DNA of 64,000 bases from Dipteris shenzhenensis. Its lineage: Eukaryota > Polypodiophyta > Polypodiopsida > Gleicheniales. Position 1 is the stretch's first letter. Each line of letters begins with the position of its first letter. Where the stretch lies: NCBI GenBank assembly GCA_047967505.1, contig CM106538.1. One strand, written 5' to 3'. The translations under genes were made by a program, and so were the position numbers. The notes below the pieces were generated by a model, which did not search any database, was not told the origin of the DNA, and saw only the letters and a program-made list of their open reading frames with translations. Below, piece after piece: positions 32,538-41,536 of this stretch.

Positions 32538-33168
32538 CTCCCCATCCGATAAGTACTTGTTTGAATAACACACCTAGGACCGTGTTTTTTTATGGTAGTG
32601 CATGACACTAAGGCAAAAAACGGTGTTTTATGCTTGATCGACAATGCAAAGCATATCCGATGGACACAATACTTTGCACACACCTTCCAATAGAGGGAAT
32701 TGACTTACATGCAAAGTGGCATTCCCATCGCATAAGTACTTGATCGGATAACACACCTAGCAGCGTGTTTTTTTACGGATGTGCATGACACTAAGGCAAA
32801 AATTGGTATTTAATGCTCAATCGACCATCCAAAGCATATCCGATGGGCGCAATACTTTTCCCACACCTTAACATAGGTGTTATTAAAATGTTCTCAAAGA
32901 GGTACACCCATCTGATAAATACTTGGTCAGATAACATACCTAAGGGCGTGTTTTTTTTGCGGATGTACATATCACTATCGGAAAAACGTTGTATAATGCG
33001 TGATCGACCATGCAAAGCATATCGGATGGTGACAATACTTTGCATGCACCTCAACCTAGTTAAAATGGGCTTGCGTGCAAAGTGGAGCCCCCATCTGAGA
33101 AGTACTTGTTTGAATAACACACCTAGGACCATGTTTTTTTTTGGTTGTGCATGACACTAAGGCAAAAA
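32538..33168 (+). repeat. Satellite array, left part (~3.4 monomers)
   Basis: Monomers of about 182 bp start near 32580, 32763, 32945 and 33129 at the (C/G)NGTGTTTTTTT landmark. They are of the same three types as the large array at 45,346-50,815. The array breaks at 33,168, where the MULE starts, and resumes in phase after the MULE. Confidence 0.92.
33160..33168. repeat. MULE target site duplication (left)
   Basis: AGGCAAAAA, identical to 45337-45345 and part of the satellite monomer sequence. Nine bases is the usual Mutator duplication length. Confidence 0.9.
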
Positions 33169-33223
33169 GAGGTAGTCAATAGAGCGAGCGAGAAAAAGCG
33201 AGCGGGCCCAATGAAGCGAGCGA
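33169..33223 (+). repeat. MULE left terminal inverted repeat
   Basis: Begins GAGGTAGTC and contains GCGAGCG at about 33183, 33195 and 33215. About 40 of 55 positions match the reverse complement of the right end, without gaps. Confidence 0.85.
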
Positions 33224-33888
33224 TTTTTTTACAATTCCTCCGATGAGAACAAATTTGAAACCAAACTTACTATAGCAAGATGTTGTCATAATAAGCATAC
33301 CAATAATCAGACTTACAATCCACCCTATCTTTCACTTGAAGAACATAAACTAATTACCAAACTCATAACATAGATGACTGTTGAAATACCACTTCACCTT
33401 CAAAATGCACTAGACCAAAACTTTCCAAATGTGTCCATGGTTCACCTCAACAATTATCAGTCTATGAACAAAATGGTGTTTTAAACCATTTTCTAATCCC
33501 CCTGACATTCATCATCAAGAAAGTAGTTGCGCGCATGTGGTTTATCTAATTGGCACTCATCATATCTCTTGTCAGCGGTCATGAATCTTGCCATTTTTTC
33601 TGCATAGCATGGTAACAAACTACAACAAAACATACATTTCAAAGGAAAGTAAGTCAAAGTGGAACAATGAAAATAATTTCCAATAAGAAGAACTTGCCAT
33701 CCTTATGCGTTATACAAAAGACAATTTGGTACCAACAAAAAGCAGAAAAAATCAATTGCTAGATCAAGGCCTTACAAACACTATCCAAAGCATCAAATTT
33801 TGTACTTTTTTGATTCAAAGGCACCCGTAAATATTTACTATCTACCATATTATAAAGATGCTAAATAACACTTTCAAAGTCCTCAATT
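33224..33888. other. MULE left subterminal region
   Basis: AT-rich sequence between the left TIR and the methyltransferase-like gene. I see no gene or repeat in it. It presumably holds the 3' UTR of the minus-strand gene. Confidence 0.5.
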
Positions 33889-35202
33889 TTAGCATTCAAA
33901 ATATTTAACAAAAAAACTCAGGGCCAGTAGCATACTACTCATCAAAGGGGTTTGTGACAGGTTCCACTCTCTCTTCTTCCCCTCTTCATCATGCTCTGAC
34001 CTGATCCGTTTTCCAGAATGATCTGCCACAAGTGGCTCAACAATGCTAGCCACAATACCGTTGTCTGAATCAAATGAAAAACAAGGCCTGCCAATGGCCT
34101 GACAAGCACGCATAAGAGGGGCTGTATCACAACCCATCTCTAGAACCAGCCCTCCAGGAACACAGAGAAGAGACATAATGCAACCTACAAAAAAACTACT
34201 CCTCTCTAGTCCACCTCGTGCTAGCTGAGAAGACATCGGCACAATTGTCCTTGCAGAGGGAGGTATGTGATGAGTCCAGACATCTTCACAGGGATCAATC
34301 AAAAGCTGTTGGAAAAGTGGAAAGCTCTCCTCCCAAAAAACTGTTGGATTCTTCTTTGCTCTACGTATTAGAGCTAATACTGAAGATTGCATCTGGAAAC
34401 CACATGGAGAAAAACATGTATAGTATACTGACTTCAACTAGCAAGCATTATAGCATGAAAGATGGCAAACATAGCATGCATAGGACTTATCCTTCCAAAC
34501 ATAGCATGCATAGGACTAATGAGGAGACAGTTGTCAAAGACACATTCATCATGGAATGCAAACATAGAATGCATGGAATGGTAGCTTACCTTAACACTTT
34601 TATCATGTTCTCTACAAAATCCATGTGGAAACTTGTCATGAATGATCACACGTCTGACAACCTCCAAGCCCTGGACATATGCAAACCGTTCCATCCAACC
34701 AATACATTGTCCTGCAAGCAATTAATTTTATTTAAAACTAGTAGAATGGAAACACAAAATGTGAAATGTCAATTGTGGTATTGTGCCTTACCTGCCAAAG
34801 GACATATGCATGCCAACCAACCACTATCAGACAAAGAAGCTGATGCAACTGCAAGCCCATGCCGCACATGGTCCTCGAGCAAGACATTCCAAGTAGGAGT
34901 GGATCCTCTCTCATCAAGTGGATAGCCAGATGGAAAATCAAGCAATATAAAATCTGAAGCCCACTTCACCTTCTTACCCATCCTCTTGTAGTCCTGATCT
35001 CGACTAGCCACTGTAATAAAAAACTCATGCAAAATAGCATACTTATCATTTCTTTTAGAGTCAGCAAAGTCTTTGCCCATTGCAATGTAATCTCCAACTG
35101 TATAAGCAAACAAAGGTGTGATGCCAGGGGCCAAGGAAATGTCAGGTGACTGTGATCGATGGAACACGTATTGCTTCACAAGTCTCGAGATTGATTCTCC
35201 AC
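33889..35202 (-). CDS. DNA N6-adenine/N4-cytosine methyltransferase-like gene in the MULE
   Basis: Three exons join in frame on the minus strand: 35202-34792, 34711-34590 and 34392-33889, each with AG/GT borders and matching phases (1, 0). They give about 345 residues. Exon 1 has FILLDFPSGYPLDE, a DPPY-like motif IV (D-x-P-x-x-Y). SGWLACICPLAGQCIGW and GLEVVRRVIIHDKF follow, as in the strand after motif IV (W...K). The last exon reads LERSSFFVGCIM, then GGLVLEMGCDTAPLMRACQAIGRPCFSFDSD, parallel to motifs X and I of beta-class methylases (LDPF-GSGTT-AA--LGR). The order IV...X-I is the permuted beta-class order. The F-G-G-T core is altered (EMGCDTAPL), so activity is uncertain. The family assignment is inference from motifs. 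It is transcribed divergently from the transposase. Confidence 0.6.
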
Positions 35203-35713
35203 CTATATGCAAAAGCAAATCAATTACAAGTAAAACTTGAGAAAATCAAACATCGCTAAGACAAGACACAACTTCTCTCTTGTCTCTACCTCACTAGCTT
35301 AGATCCGATTTGCGTTAAGCATGGAGAGTGCCAAAGAATGCACAACCGCAACCACTTCTATGGCCAGCATAGTCCTTGTCTAGGCTTGTAGCACCGGGAG
35401 GAATTTATACCAAGGATGAGAGCAAGCAGCTGAGAAGGCACAAGCACGTAGGTCGCATATGCAAGAGAATTCGACACTCTGATTTGACAATGCACAGCCA
35501 GCATGCTCATGAGATAAGATAGCGCAAGAAATGCTAGAGAGCAGTAAATAGCTTTCAAGAAATATAAACTGCGCAAAATGAACACGCTGGAGAGCCTCCC
35601 AATAAGAGCAACATAAAGACGACCAAAGCAAACCTCTATAATTGTGTAACAAGACACAGCAAGCTAGAGGAGAGGACGCCAAACTTGATGAAGGGTAGAG
35701 GAGAACCAGCTAC

Positions 35714-35907
35714 TGAGCGATCGAGGCTGAGCTTTTGAGTAAAGATTCGTGCAAGGAATGAAGACGTCAGATTCTTCAATTTCTTCAATATCAATCTGTC
35801 TCCAGATTCGTCTCGGCTCTTCTTCCCCTCCTTTGCGACAACCCTGGATCTGCAACAAGTTGAGCAAGATCCAGTTTTGGATCTGCCATGCCCTCCGTGA
35901 TGCCCAT
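35714..35907 (-). CDS. Possible 5' exon of the methyltransferase-like gene
   Basis: From ATG 35907 or 35890 the frame reads MADPKLDLAQLVADPGLSQRRGRR. A neighbouring frame continues RQIDIEEIEESDVFIPCTNLYSKAQPRSLS and reaches a GT donor at 35713-35712 in phase 1, which would fit the exon at 35202 (Ser codon). Joining the two parts needs a one-base shift near 35800 or a missed micro-intron, so this exon is tentative. The 35203-35713 stretch would be the intron. Confidence 0.35.
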
Positions 35908-35914
35908 GGATCAA

Positions 35915-36190
35915 AAACTAGAAGGGGCAGAGGGACACGTGGTGGAAAGAGAGGAGAAGAAGAGAAGAAAAATTATGAATCTTAAAGAGGAGAAGAAGAG
36001 GAGAAGAAGAGAAGAAGAAGAAGAAGAAAAGAGAAAAGAAGAGAAGAGAGAAGAGAAGAAGAGAAGGGGGCAATACAGATCTGCCGAGCCATCCTGCCCT
36101 CGCTTCGAGCTTCGAGGGCGACCTCTCGGATGCTTTATGAGCAAGGAAACTAACCAAGCTCGAGGATAAGCAAACGCAAAATCCTCATGC
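35915..36190 (+). repeat. GA-rich low-complexity stretch
   Basis: Mostly GAAGAA/GAGAAG repeats at 35950-36070. ORFs through it are compositional artefacts. It sits between the divergent methyltransferase-like gene and the LRR fragment. Confidence 0.7.
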
Positions 36191-36203
36191 CTTGTGCATC
36201 TTC

Positions 36204-36902
36204 ATGTTCTTCTTCTTAGTCGGCCCCTTCCACATGAATAATATCATCTTATGCTGCGTGCCCACACAGCAAGACGCTCGCACTTTGCTTCAATTCAAGA
36301 ACTCCATTTTCGATCCCTCCCACAGCCTCTCAACCTGGCTCATCAATCACACCTCCTCCTCCTGCTCCTCAACTCGCAACTCTTCATGCCCACCTTGGTT
36401 TGGCCTCGTTTGCCACCCTCAAAATCACCGTGTCACCGGTCTCTCCCTCTCCCACCTTGCCCTTCAAGGCATCATCCCTCCCTCGCTTGCCCAACTCCCA
36501 TTCCTTCGCACTCTCAATCTGTCTATGAACGGTTTCACTGGTATCATTCCACCTCAACTCGCCAATTGCAGCGCTTTACAAACGCTCGATCTCTCTCAAA
36601 ACAATCTCACAGGACGGGTCCCTAGCGAGTTGAGACTCTTGGGCAAGATGGAGCTGCTTGATCTTTCGGCAAATCTATTGGTAGGGAACATTCCGCCGAC
36701 CTTGTCAAACTGCTCTGCTCTACTTCAGTTTGATCTCCACTTAAATCAGCTCTCTGGCATCATACCGCCTGAGCTTGGCTTGCTGAATGCACTGGAGAGG
36801 CTTTACCTTTCGGCAAACGCACTGACAGGGGCCATCCCGCCGACCTTGTCAAACGTGCTGCTCCCCTCGCTTTCGTTTGTATCTCTTCTTGCATGCTGTT
36901 GA
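36204..36902 (+). pseudogene. Captured 5' part of an LRR receptor-like gene
   Basis: From ATG 36204: a hydrophobic signal-like N-terminus (MFFFLVGPFHMNNIILCC), an LRRNT cap (DARTLLQFKNSIFDPSHSLSTW, then CPPWFGLVC), and about five leucine-rich repeats of the plant 24-residue type (LRTLNLSMNGFTGIIPPQLAN, LQTLDLSQNNLTGRVPSEL, MELLDLSANLLVGNIPPTLSN and following). It ends after the fifth repeat in an unrelated tail at TGA ~36900. No transmembrane or kinase part is present. In intact receptors the ectodomain is longer and followed by a kinase. The piece reads without stops, so capture is recent or the frame is still under constraint. A secreted LRR protein is possible. Confidence 0.8.
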
Positions 36903-37041
36903 ATGGTGCTTTAATTGGTTGGATCTCATGTTGGCTCACTTGAACGCTCACGGCCTCGGCCTTAGCTCAGAGGTGACGACGGGCCGCATCACAGGCCCCT
37001 CGTCAAAAGTTTTCTTATTCTAACTCCCTATCCACCTTCTT
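36903..37041. other. Spacer between captured fragments
   Basis: No feature recognised. It probably contains the junction between the LRR and methyltransferase captures. Confidence 0.4.
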
Positions 37042-37422
37042 GGATTTCCCATCTTCACGGGTATCCTCTGGAACTTCCCCCAGACTTGGACCCAAATCTG
37101 CGGCCCCTCCGTCGATCCTTGCCATCGTATGGCCCACATCTCCACCCTCCTTAAACTTGGACAATTTGCGGCTCTGTTTCCTGTGTCCACCCTCTCTTGG
37201 CCTCCATTCTATTCTTTGCTGCTCATCTTGGTCGGTCAGTTCCTCAACTTCAGGTGGGTGCTTCGAGAAGATCTCTAATGCTGCTTCAGCGCCTTCACAA
37301 AGCTCAAAATGGTTATCATTTTCTTTCTAGTTTTGTTCAGAGGGATTACGAGCGTCATTGTGTGCAGGGTTTATCAGCTTCTTGGAGAAGACGATGTGTA
37401 TTACGGAGTGCGCTTTGGGAAA
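37042..37422 (+). pseudogene. Captured fragment of phospholipid N-methyltransferase gene (PLMT/PEMT)
   Basis: Two exons with an intron. 37042-37253 reads GILWNFPQTWTQICG, CHRMAHISTLLKLGQF, LFPVSTLSWPPFYS and LVGQFLNFR. The intron is 37254-37367 (GT...GTGCAG), and 37368-37422 reads VYQLLGEDDVYYGVRFGK. The Arg codon is split AG|G exactly as splicing requires. These blocks match the membrane enzyme that methylates phosphatidyl-N-methylethanolamine to phosphatidylcholine in the ER of plants (SWPP, GQ-LN-RVYQLLG, YYGVRFGK). The N-terminal start and everything after FGK, including the SAM-binding C-terminus, are missing. Confidence 0.8.
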
Positions 37423-38220
37423 GACTACTGTGCTCAGCAACAACGACTACTGTGGGAGAAATAGTCTGCTTTGTACGAGTTCGGCTTTTCTCCAGTCTTG
37501 GATCTGCAAGTGACAACCCTCGCCTTTTCACTTTCGATAGCATATACTTACAATTACTGGTACAACCCTTTGACGATCAACATGTGAGCGTCTCGAGCGA
37601 GTTTGCTCTCCCAGTGGCCAACCCGTCGGCCGTCTCATCTCACCAAACATGCCCTTCACCAACTATGCTCGAATTGAGAAAGTGAGGTTAGAGAGGTTTG
37701 AATTGCCTCATCATGTAGAGGGTATTAGCCCTCAAAAAACCGATTGCTGAACGCAAATCTTACCGAAATAAAATAAGGATCGGTCTCGAACTTGTCGAAA
37801 GCTTTCTGACCTGCAGAAGAAGAAGAACAGCAAGGTTCAAAAATCAGCCCTTCGTAATTGCATTGCAAAATATTATGCGTGTATATACTTCCCATCAGAA
37901 ACAAACTAAGCGTATGGGTTCATATATTTCATGAACCTGAACGCAAGTATGCTATAAATCCATGAGAGTATGTCCTGTAAGCCGCTCTTAGATACAGATT
38001 ATCCCCTGTAATGGTTCAAAGTTGGTCTACGTTTACATTCCAATTTCTGAAATTTCATAAATCCCTCTTAAAGATTAGCATCGTCATTTTAAGCAGCTCT
38101 CCAAACACACCTGCTGTTAGTTGTAACACACACTCCATTTTCGCTGCCAAACCGAGGAAAGCCACAGCAGCTGAACTAGCATTGGATATTACTCTTACAA
38201 ACTTATCGTGTCAATAGCTC
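37423..38220 (+). other. Unassigned MULE interior
   Basis: Downstream of the PLMT piece a plus frame to 37685 (GSASDNPRLFTFDSIYLQLL) looks partly coding but I cannot place it. A minus-strand stretch at about 38203-38047 (KFVRVISNASSAAVAFLGLA) also looks coding. Both may be further captured exons. The rest is AT-rich without features. Confidence 0.3.
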
Positions 38221-38250
38221 TCCATGGGCTAGGGCGCCCGACGAAAAGCA

Positions 38251-38320
38251 ATTCGAAGATCACATGAAGGGGAGGCTGATGTTTCGAGGAAGGTTACTTT
38301 CTTCTGGACTGCCTGGGGCC
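38251..38320 (+). repeat. Direct repeat flanking the UGT fragment (left copy)
   Basis: About 70 bp starting ATTCGAAGATCACATGAAGG and ending in the GGACTGCCTGGGG phrase. A near-identical copy lies at 39127-39200. Confidence 0.8.
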
Positions 38321-38480
38321 AACTTCCTTCCTGGACTGCCTGGGGCAGCAAAAGAGGCAGCGCGTTAACGCGCTGCCTCTTTTGCTGCCCCAGGCAGTCC
38401 AAGAAGGAAGTTGGACTGCCTTCCTGAGCAAGGTGGCTCGCTGTGGTGGCAGTCCGGAGCATGGAAGAAGGATGGAAGGT
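38321..38480. repeat. Palindrome of the GGACTGCCTGGGGCAGC family plus inverted UGT piece
   Basis: A palindrome centred on GCGCGTTAACGCGC (about 38360) with arms of ~34 bp. At 38459-38482 the sequence is the reverse complement of the UGT second exon end (39088-39113), showing an inverted duplication of captured sequence. Confidence 0.85.
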
Positions 38481-38512
38481 CCAACACAACTCTGCCCAAG
38501 CCCCCTCCCCAT

Positions 38513-39114
38513 CTGCCCTTCAACGTCGTCTTCATCCCTGACTCGTTGCCCATCCTCAAAAACTCCTCCCCTTCATCTGCCCTCGCTCGCGTGCTCGCTT
38601 CTGAGCTTCTCGTCCATGGTTTCTCCCAAGTCCTCCTCTCCTTACTTCCCCATGTCTCCTGTATCCTCTCTGATGCTCTCTTGTCGTGGACTCATCCTCT
38701 CGCTGCCCAATTCAACCTCCCCTCCGCTTCCCTCTGGACCGCCGCTGCTTCCAGCTGCTCCGCCTACTGCAACATCCCCCTTCTCGCTTCCCAAGACTAC
38801 CTCCCCATTCACGGTACCTGATTTGCTCGCTTTTTGCATCTTGCGATCGAAATTGTGATGCTTTTGGCAAATATAGATCCTTGATATACGTATATCTTTC
38901 TGGCCATTCGTTCCCCTGTCGCAGACTTTCTTTTGCATTTTGGGATCGAAATTGTGATGCTTTTGGAATACATCTTTGATATGGATCTTTCCCTCCAAAT
39001 TTGAGCAGTTTCATTCGTGCTCCTGTCGCAGACTTTTCCGAGCAGCGTCTCATCACCTCCATCCCTGGCCTTCCACCCATTTTTCGAGTCATGGACCTTC
39101 CATCCTTCTTACAG
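38513..39114 (+). pseudogene. Captured N-terminal part of a UDP-glycosyltransferase gene
   Basis: Exon 38513-38813 reads LPFNVVFIPDSLP, ALARVLASELLVHGF, VSCILSDALLSWTHPLAAQFNLPSASLWTAAASSCSAY and LLASQDYLPIH. The intron 38814-39031 starts GTACCT and ends CAG. The second exon, 39032-39114, reads DFSEQRLITSIPGLPPIFRVMDLPSFLQ. The split Asp codon fits splicing. These are the family-1 plant UGT acceptor-side blocks (ISD-F--W, P---FWT--A, IPG-P-----DLPSF). The PSPG sugar-donor box is absent, so it cannot be an enzyme. The intron contains a tandem duplication of ~110 bp that duplicates the CTGTCGCAG acceptor (at about 38927 and 39031). Confidence 0.8.
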
Positions 39115-39780
39115 GTCAAAAGCTGGATTCGAAGATCACATGAAGGGGAGGCTGATGTTTCGAGGAAGGTTACTTCCTTCCTGGACTGCCTGGGGCCAAC
39201 TGGAATATCTGATGGCCAACTTCCTTAACGCGCTGCCTCTTTTGCTGCCCCAGGCAGTCCAACTGCCACCACAGCGAGTCACCTTGCTCTGGACTGCCTG
39301 TGATTGATCATCTTCCTTATCGTTCTCTTCTAAGCATCTATACGAACATGCTCTCCTAATTATCGTCAGCATGTATTGTCCCCGCACTAGAAGAAATTTC
39401 AAGGTTTTTTTCCCTTTTGCTCTTTTGCATTATCCCATCCAGTCGTACTCATGTACATGTAGCTGGGACATCGATTGCTCTGTTGGCCATCAGCTATGAT
39501 TGCGTCGTTCGCTTTGAAAACGATTTGTTAGCACGTATTTGTACTAGTCCTTTCCTAACATTTTACACCATCGGCCAGAGATTCTCTTCTTTCCGCAAGG
39601 ATGTCTGTGAAGATTGCAAGGTAGTTTCCCACGGATGAATTGCTGGAAGCATGCTTCACGTGTTCATTGTAGTGAAGCGCGACGATCGCCTGTGTTCTAA
39701 ATTTCATTACTGCACGATCGATTCGTTGTTACTCATTAGGTTGTATTCAGTGAGAAAGAGGACAGAGGCGGGTAGCGAGC
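39115..39780. other. Second flanking repeat, short palindrome and unassigned sequence
   Basis: 39127-39200 repeats 38251-38320. At 39180-39300 GGACTGCCTGGGGCC and its inverted partner CCCCAGGCAGTCC recur, spaced by ~70 bp. From 39310 to 39780 I see nothing recognisable. Confidence 0.6.
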
Positions 39781-40195
39781 CACCTTGCTCCGGACTGCAA
39801 CCACAGCGAGCCACCTTGCTAAGGAAGGCAATCCAACTTCCTTCCTGGACTGCCTGGGGCAGCAAAAGAGACGCGCTGCCTCTTTTGCTGCCCCAGGCAA
39901 TCCAACTGCCACCACAGCGAGCAAGGTTATCCAGCTTCCTTCCTGGACTGCCTTGGGCAGCAAAAGAGGCAGCGAGTTAACATGCTGCCTCTTTTGCTGC
40001 CCCAGGCAGTCCAACTGCCACCACAGCGAGCAAGGTTATCCAGCTTCCTTCCTGGACTGCCTGGGGCAGCAATGCCCCAGGCAGTCCAACTGCCAGGGGC
40101 AGCAATGCCCCAGGCAGTCCAACTGCCACCACAACGAGCAAGGTTATCCAGCTTCCTTCTTGGACTGCCTGGGGCAGCAAAAGAGGCAGCGCGTT
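39781..40195. repeat. Cluster of short palindromes (GGACTGCCTGGGGCAGC family)
   Basis: At least four consecutive hairpins made of TGGACTGCCTGGGGCAGCA and its complement, with centres near 39873, 39977, 40075 and 40105, separated by copies of CCACCACAGCGAGCAAGG and TTCCTTCCTGG. Open frames read on both strands here are mirror images of each other and not genes. Confidence 0.85.
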
Positions 40196-40199
40196 AACT

Positions 40200-40369
40200 T
40201 GAAGCAAAGTGAGCCGAAAGAGATATGAAGCAAGGTGGCTCACTGTGGTGGCAGTTGGACTGCCTGGGGCAGCAAAAGAGCGCGCTCGCTCTTTTGCTGC
40301 CCCAGGCAGTCCAACTGCCACCACAGTGAGCCACCTTGCTTCATATCTCTTTCGGCTCACTTTGCTTCA
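40200..40369. repeat. Perfect hairpin, 83 bp arms, 4 bp loop
   Basis: 40200-40282 and 40287-40369 are exact reverse complements (checked base by base) around loop CGCT at 40283-40286. A transcript would fold into an uninterrupted 83 bp duplex. Confidence 0.95.
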
Positions 40370-41536
40370 TATCTTTTTCTTGCTTGCACTCTTACCGTTA
40401 CGCTTGCCTCAAAAGAGAAAAGAGGAGTACTTACCTCAAAAGCTCTTTGCTCGTTGATGTTTGTTGAAGGCCGCAAGGAGGTTGATGTCGTTGAAGTTTG
40501 TTGAAAGCCACAAGCAGCTCGACGTCACGGCAAGCACCTCGGAAAGGAAGGAGTCGACATCGCTAAACTTTTGAACTATGGGAAGATGAGAGGGCAAGAA
40601 TGGAAGGGGGTGGGGAGTGTTGGAGGAGTTTGAGGAGCATTTGAGGGAAGCTTCAAGGTTGGAGAGAAAGAGAGATAAAATCGCTTCAAGGCTGGAGAGA
40701 AAGAGAGATAGAATCTGACCCAACCCACCACGCCATAATATCTCCAGATTTTGCACGCGATTTTGTAGTAATGATTTTGCAGGCGATGGTCATTATTAGA
40801 CAGATTTTGCAGGCGTAGCCTTTAGAGAAACGATTTTTGAGGGATTTTGCAGGCCTGGTCATTATTAGACGGTAGGAGAAGACCGCATAACTAACACCTT
40901 GTAATAGTGAGGAGAACACCATGTAATGACTCATGATGGAAATAGTAATATTGCTCGTTCATGCAAATGTGAAGTAAACTAACACATTTCGATAGTTTTC
41001 ATTTTACATATGGATTTGAAGATACTACTCATTCTAACTATTGCTAGTAAAATATAGTAATTATAAATCTTTAATTTTTTTCTTGATATTTTAGTCTTTC
41101 AATACCAATATATAAATTTGAAAGTTACTTCTCTTTTTATTCATTCATTTTTATTCAATACCTTACTGAATGAAATGCATGGAGGCGTCATTCAAGTTAC
41201 TATATGCATGAAGGCATCTTGTTCAAAGATTACCATTATTCTAAACAAATAAACACATATTGTTCAATAAAGACCTGCAGTTAAACGACCACCTTGGATG
41301 CTAATAGTGACATCCATTTGCATTTGACACTTACAGAGACGAACTTGCTTCTCTCCCATAATCCCTCTCAGTGGCTCTTTCAACACTTCTCTTTGCTCCA
41401 TTCTCTTCGGTCTCCAACACATCTATGCCATTTCTTCTTTTGCCTCCCTACTTTCGGACCCTTTGTGTAGCTAGCTTTTCTCTTGTTCTTTGGTTGGTGT
41501 CGTCTAGTGCTACATCTTGGCTCTAGCATTTGAATC
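40370..41536 (+). other. Transposase upstream region
   Basis: No gene recognised. It contains a short tandem repeat of GGCTGGAGAGAAAGAGAGATA (40655-40715) and repeated TTTTGCAGGC phrases (40750-40860). It then becomes AT-rich up to the transposase ATG, so it is the likely promoter and 5' UTR. Confidence 0.4.

Noticed and set aside
35888-36169. 93-residue Glu/Lys-rich plus ORF
   Set aside because: It translates GAAGAA simple repeats and has no similarity outside them.
36204-36902. Complete LRR protein gene of the host at its native locus
   Set aside because: It lies inside the transposon borders, lacks the kinase and transmembrane part and ends in unrelated sequence. A captured fragment fits better.
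39785-40457. ORFs of 82-147 residues on both strands with shared phrases
   Set aside because: They arise from palindromes, so both strands give the same peptides.
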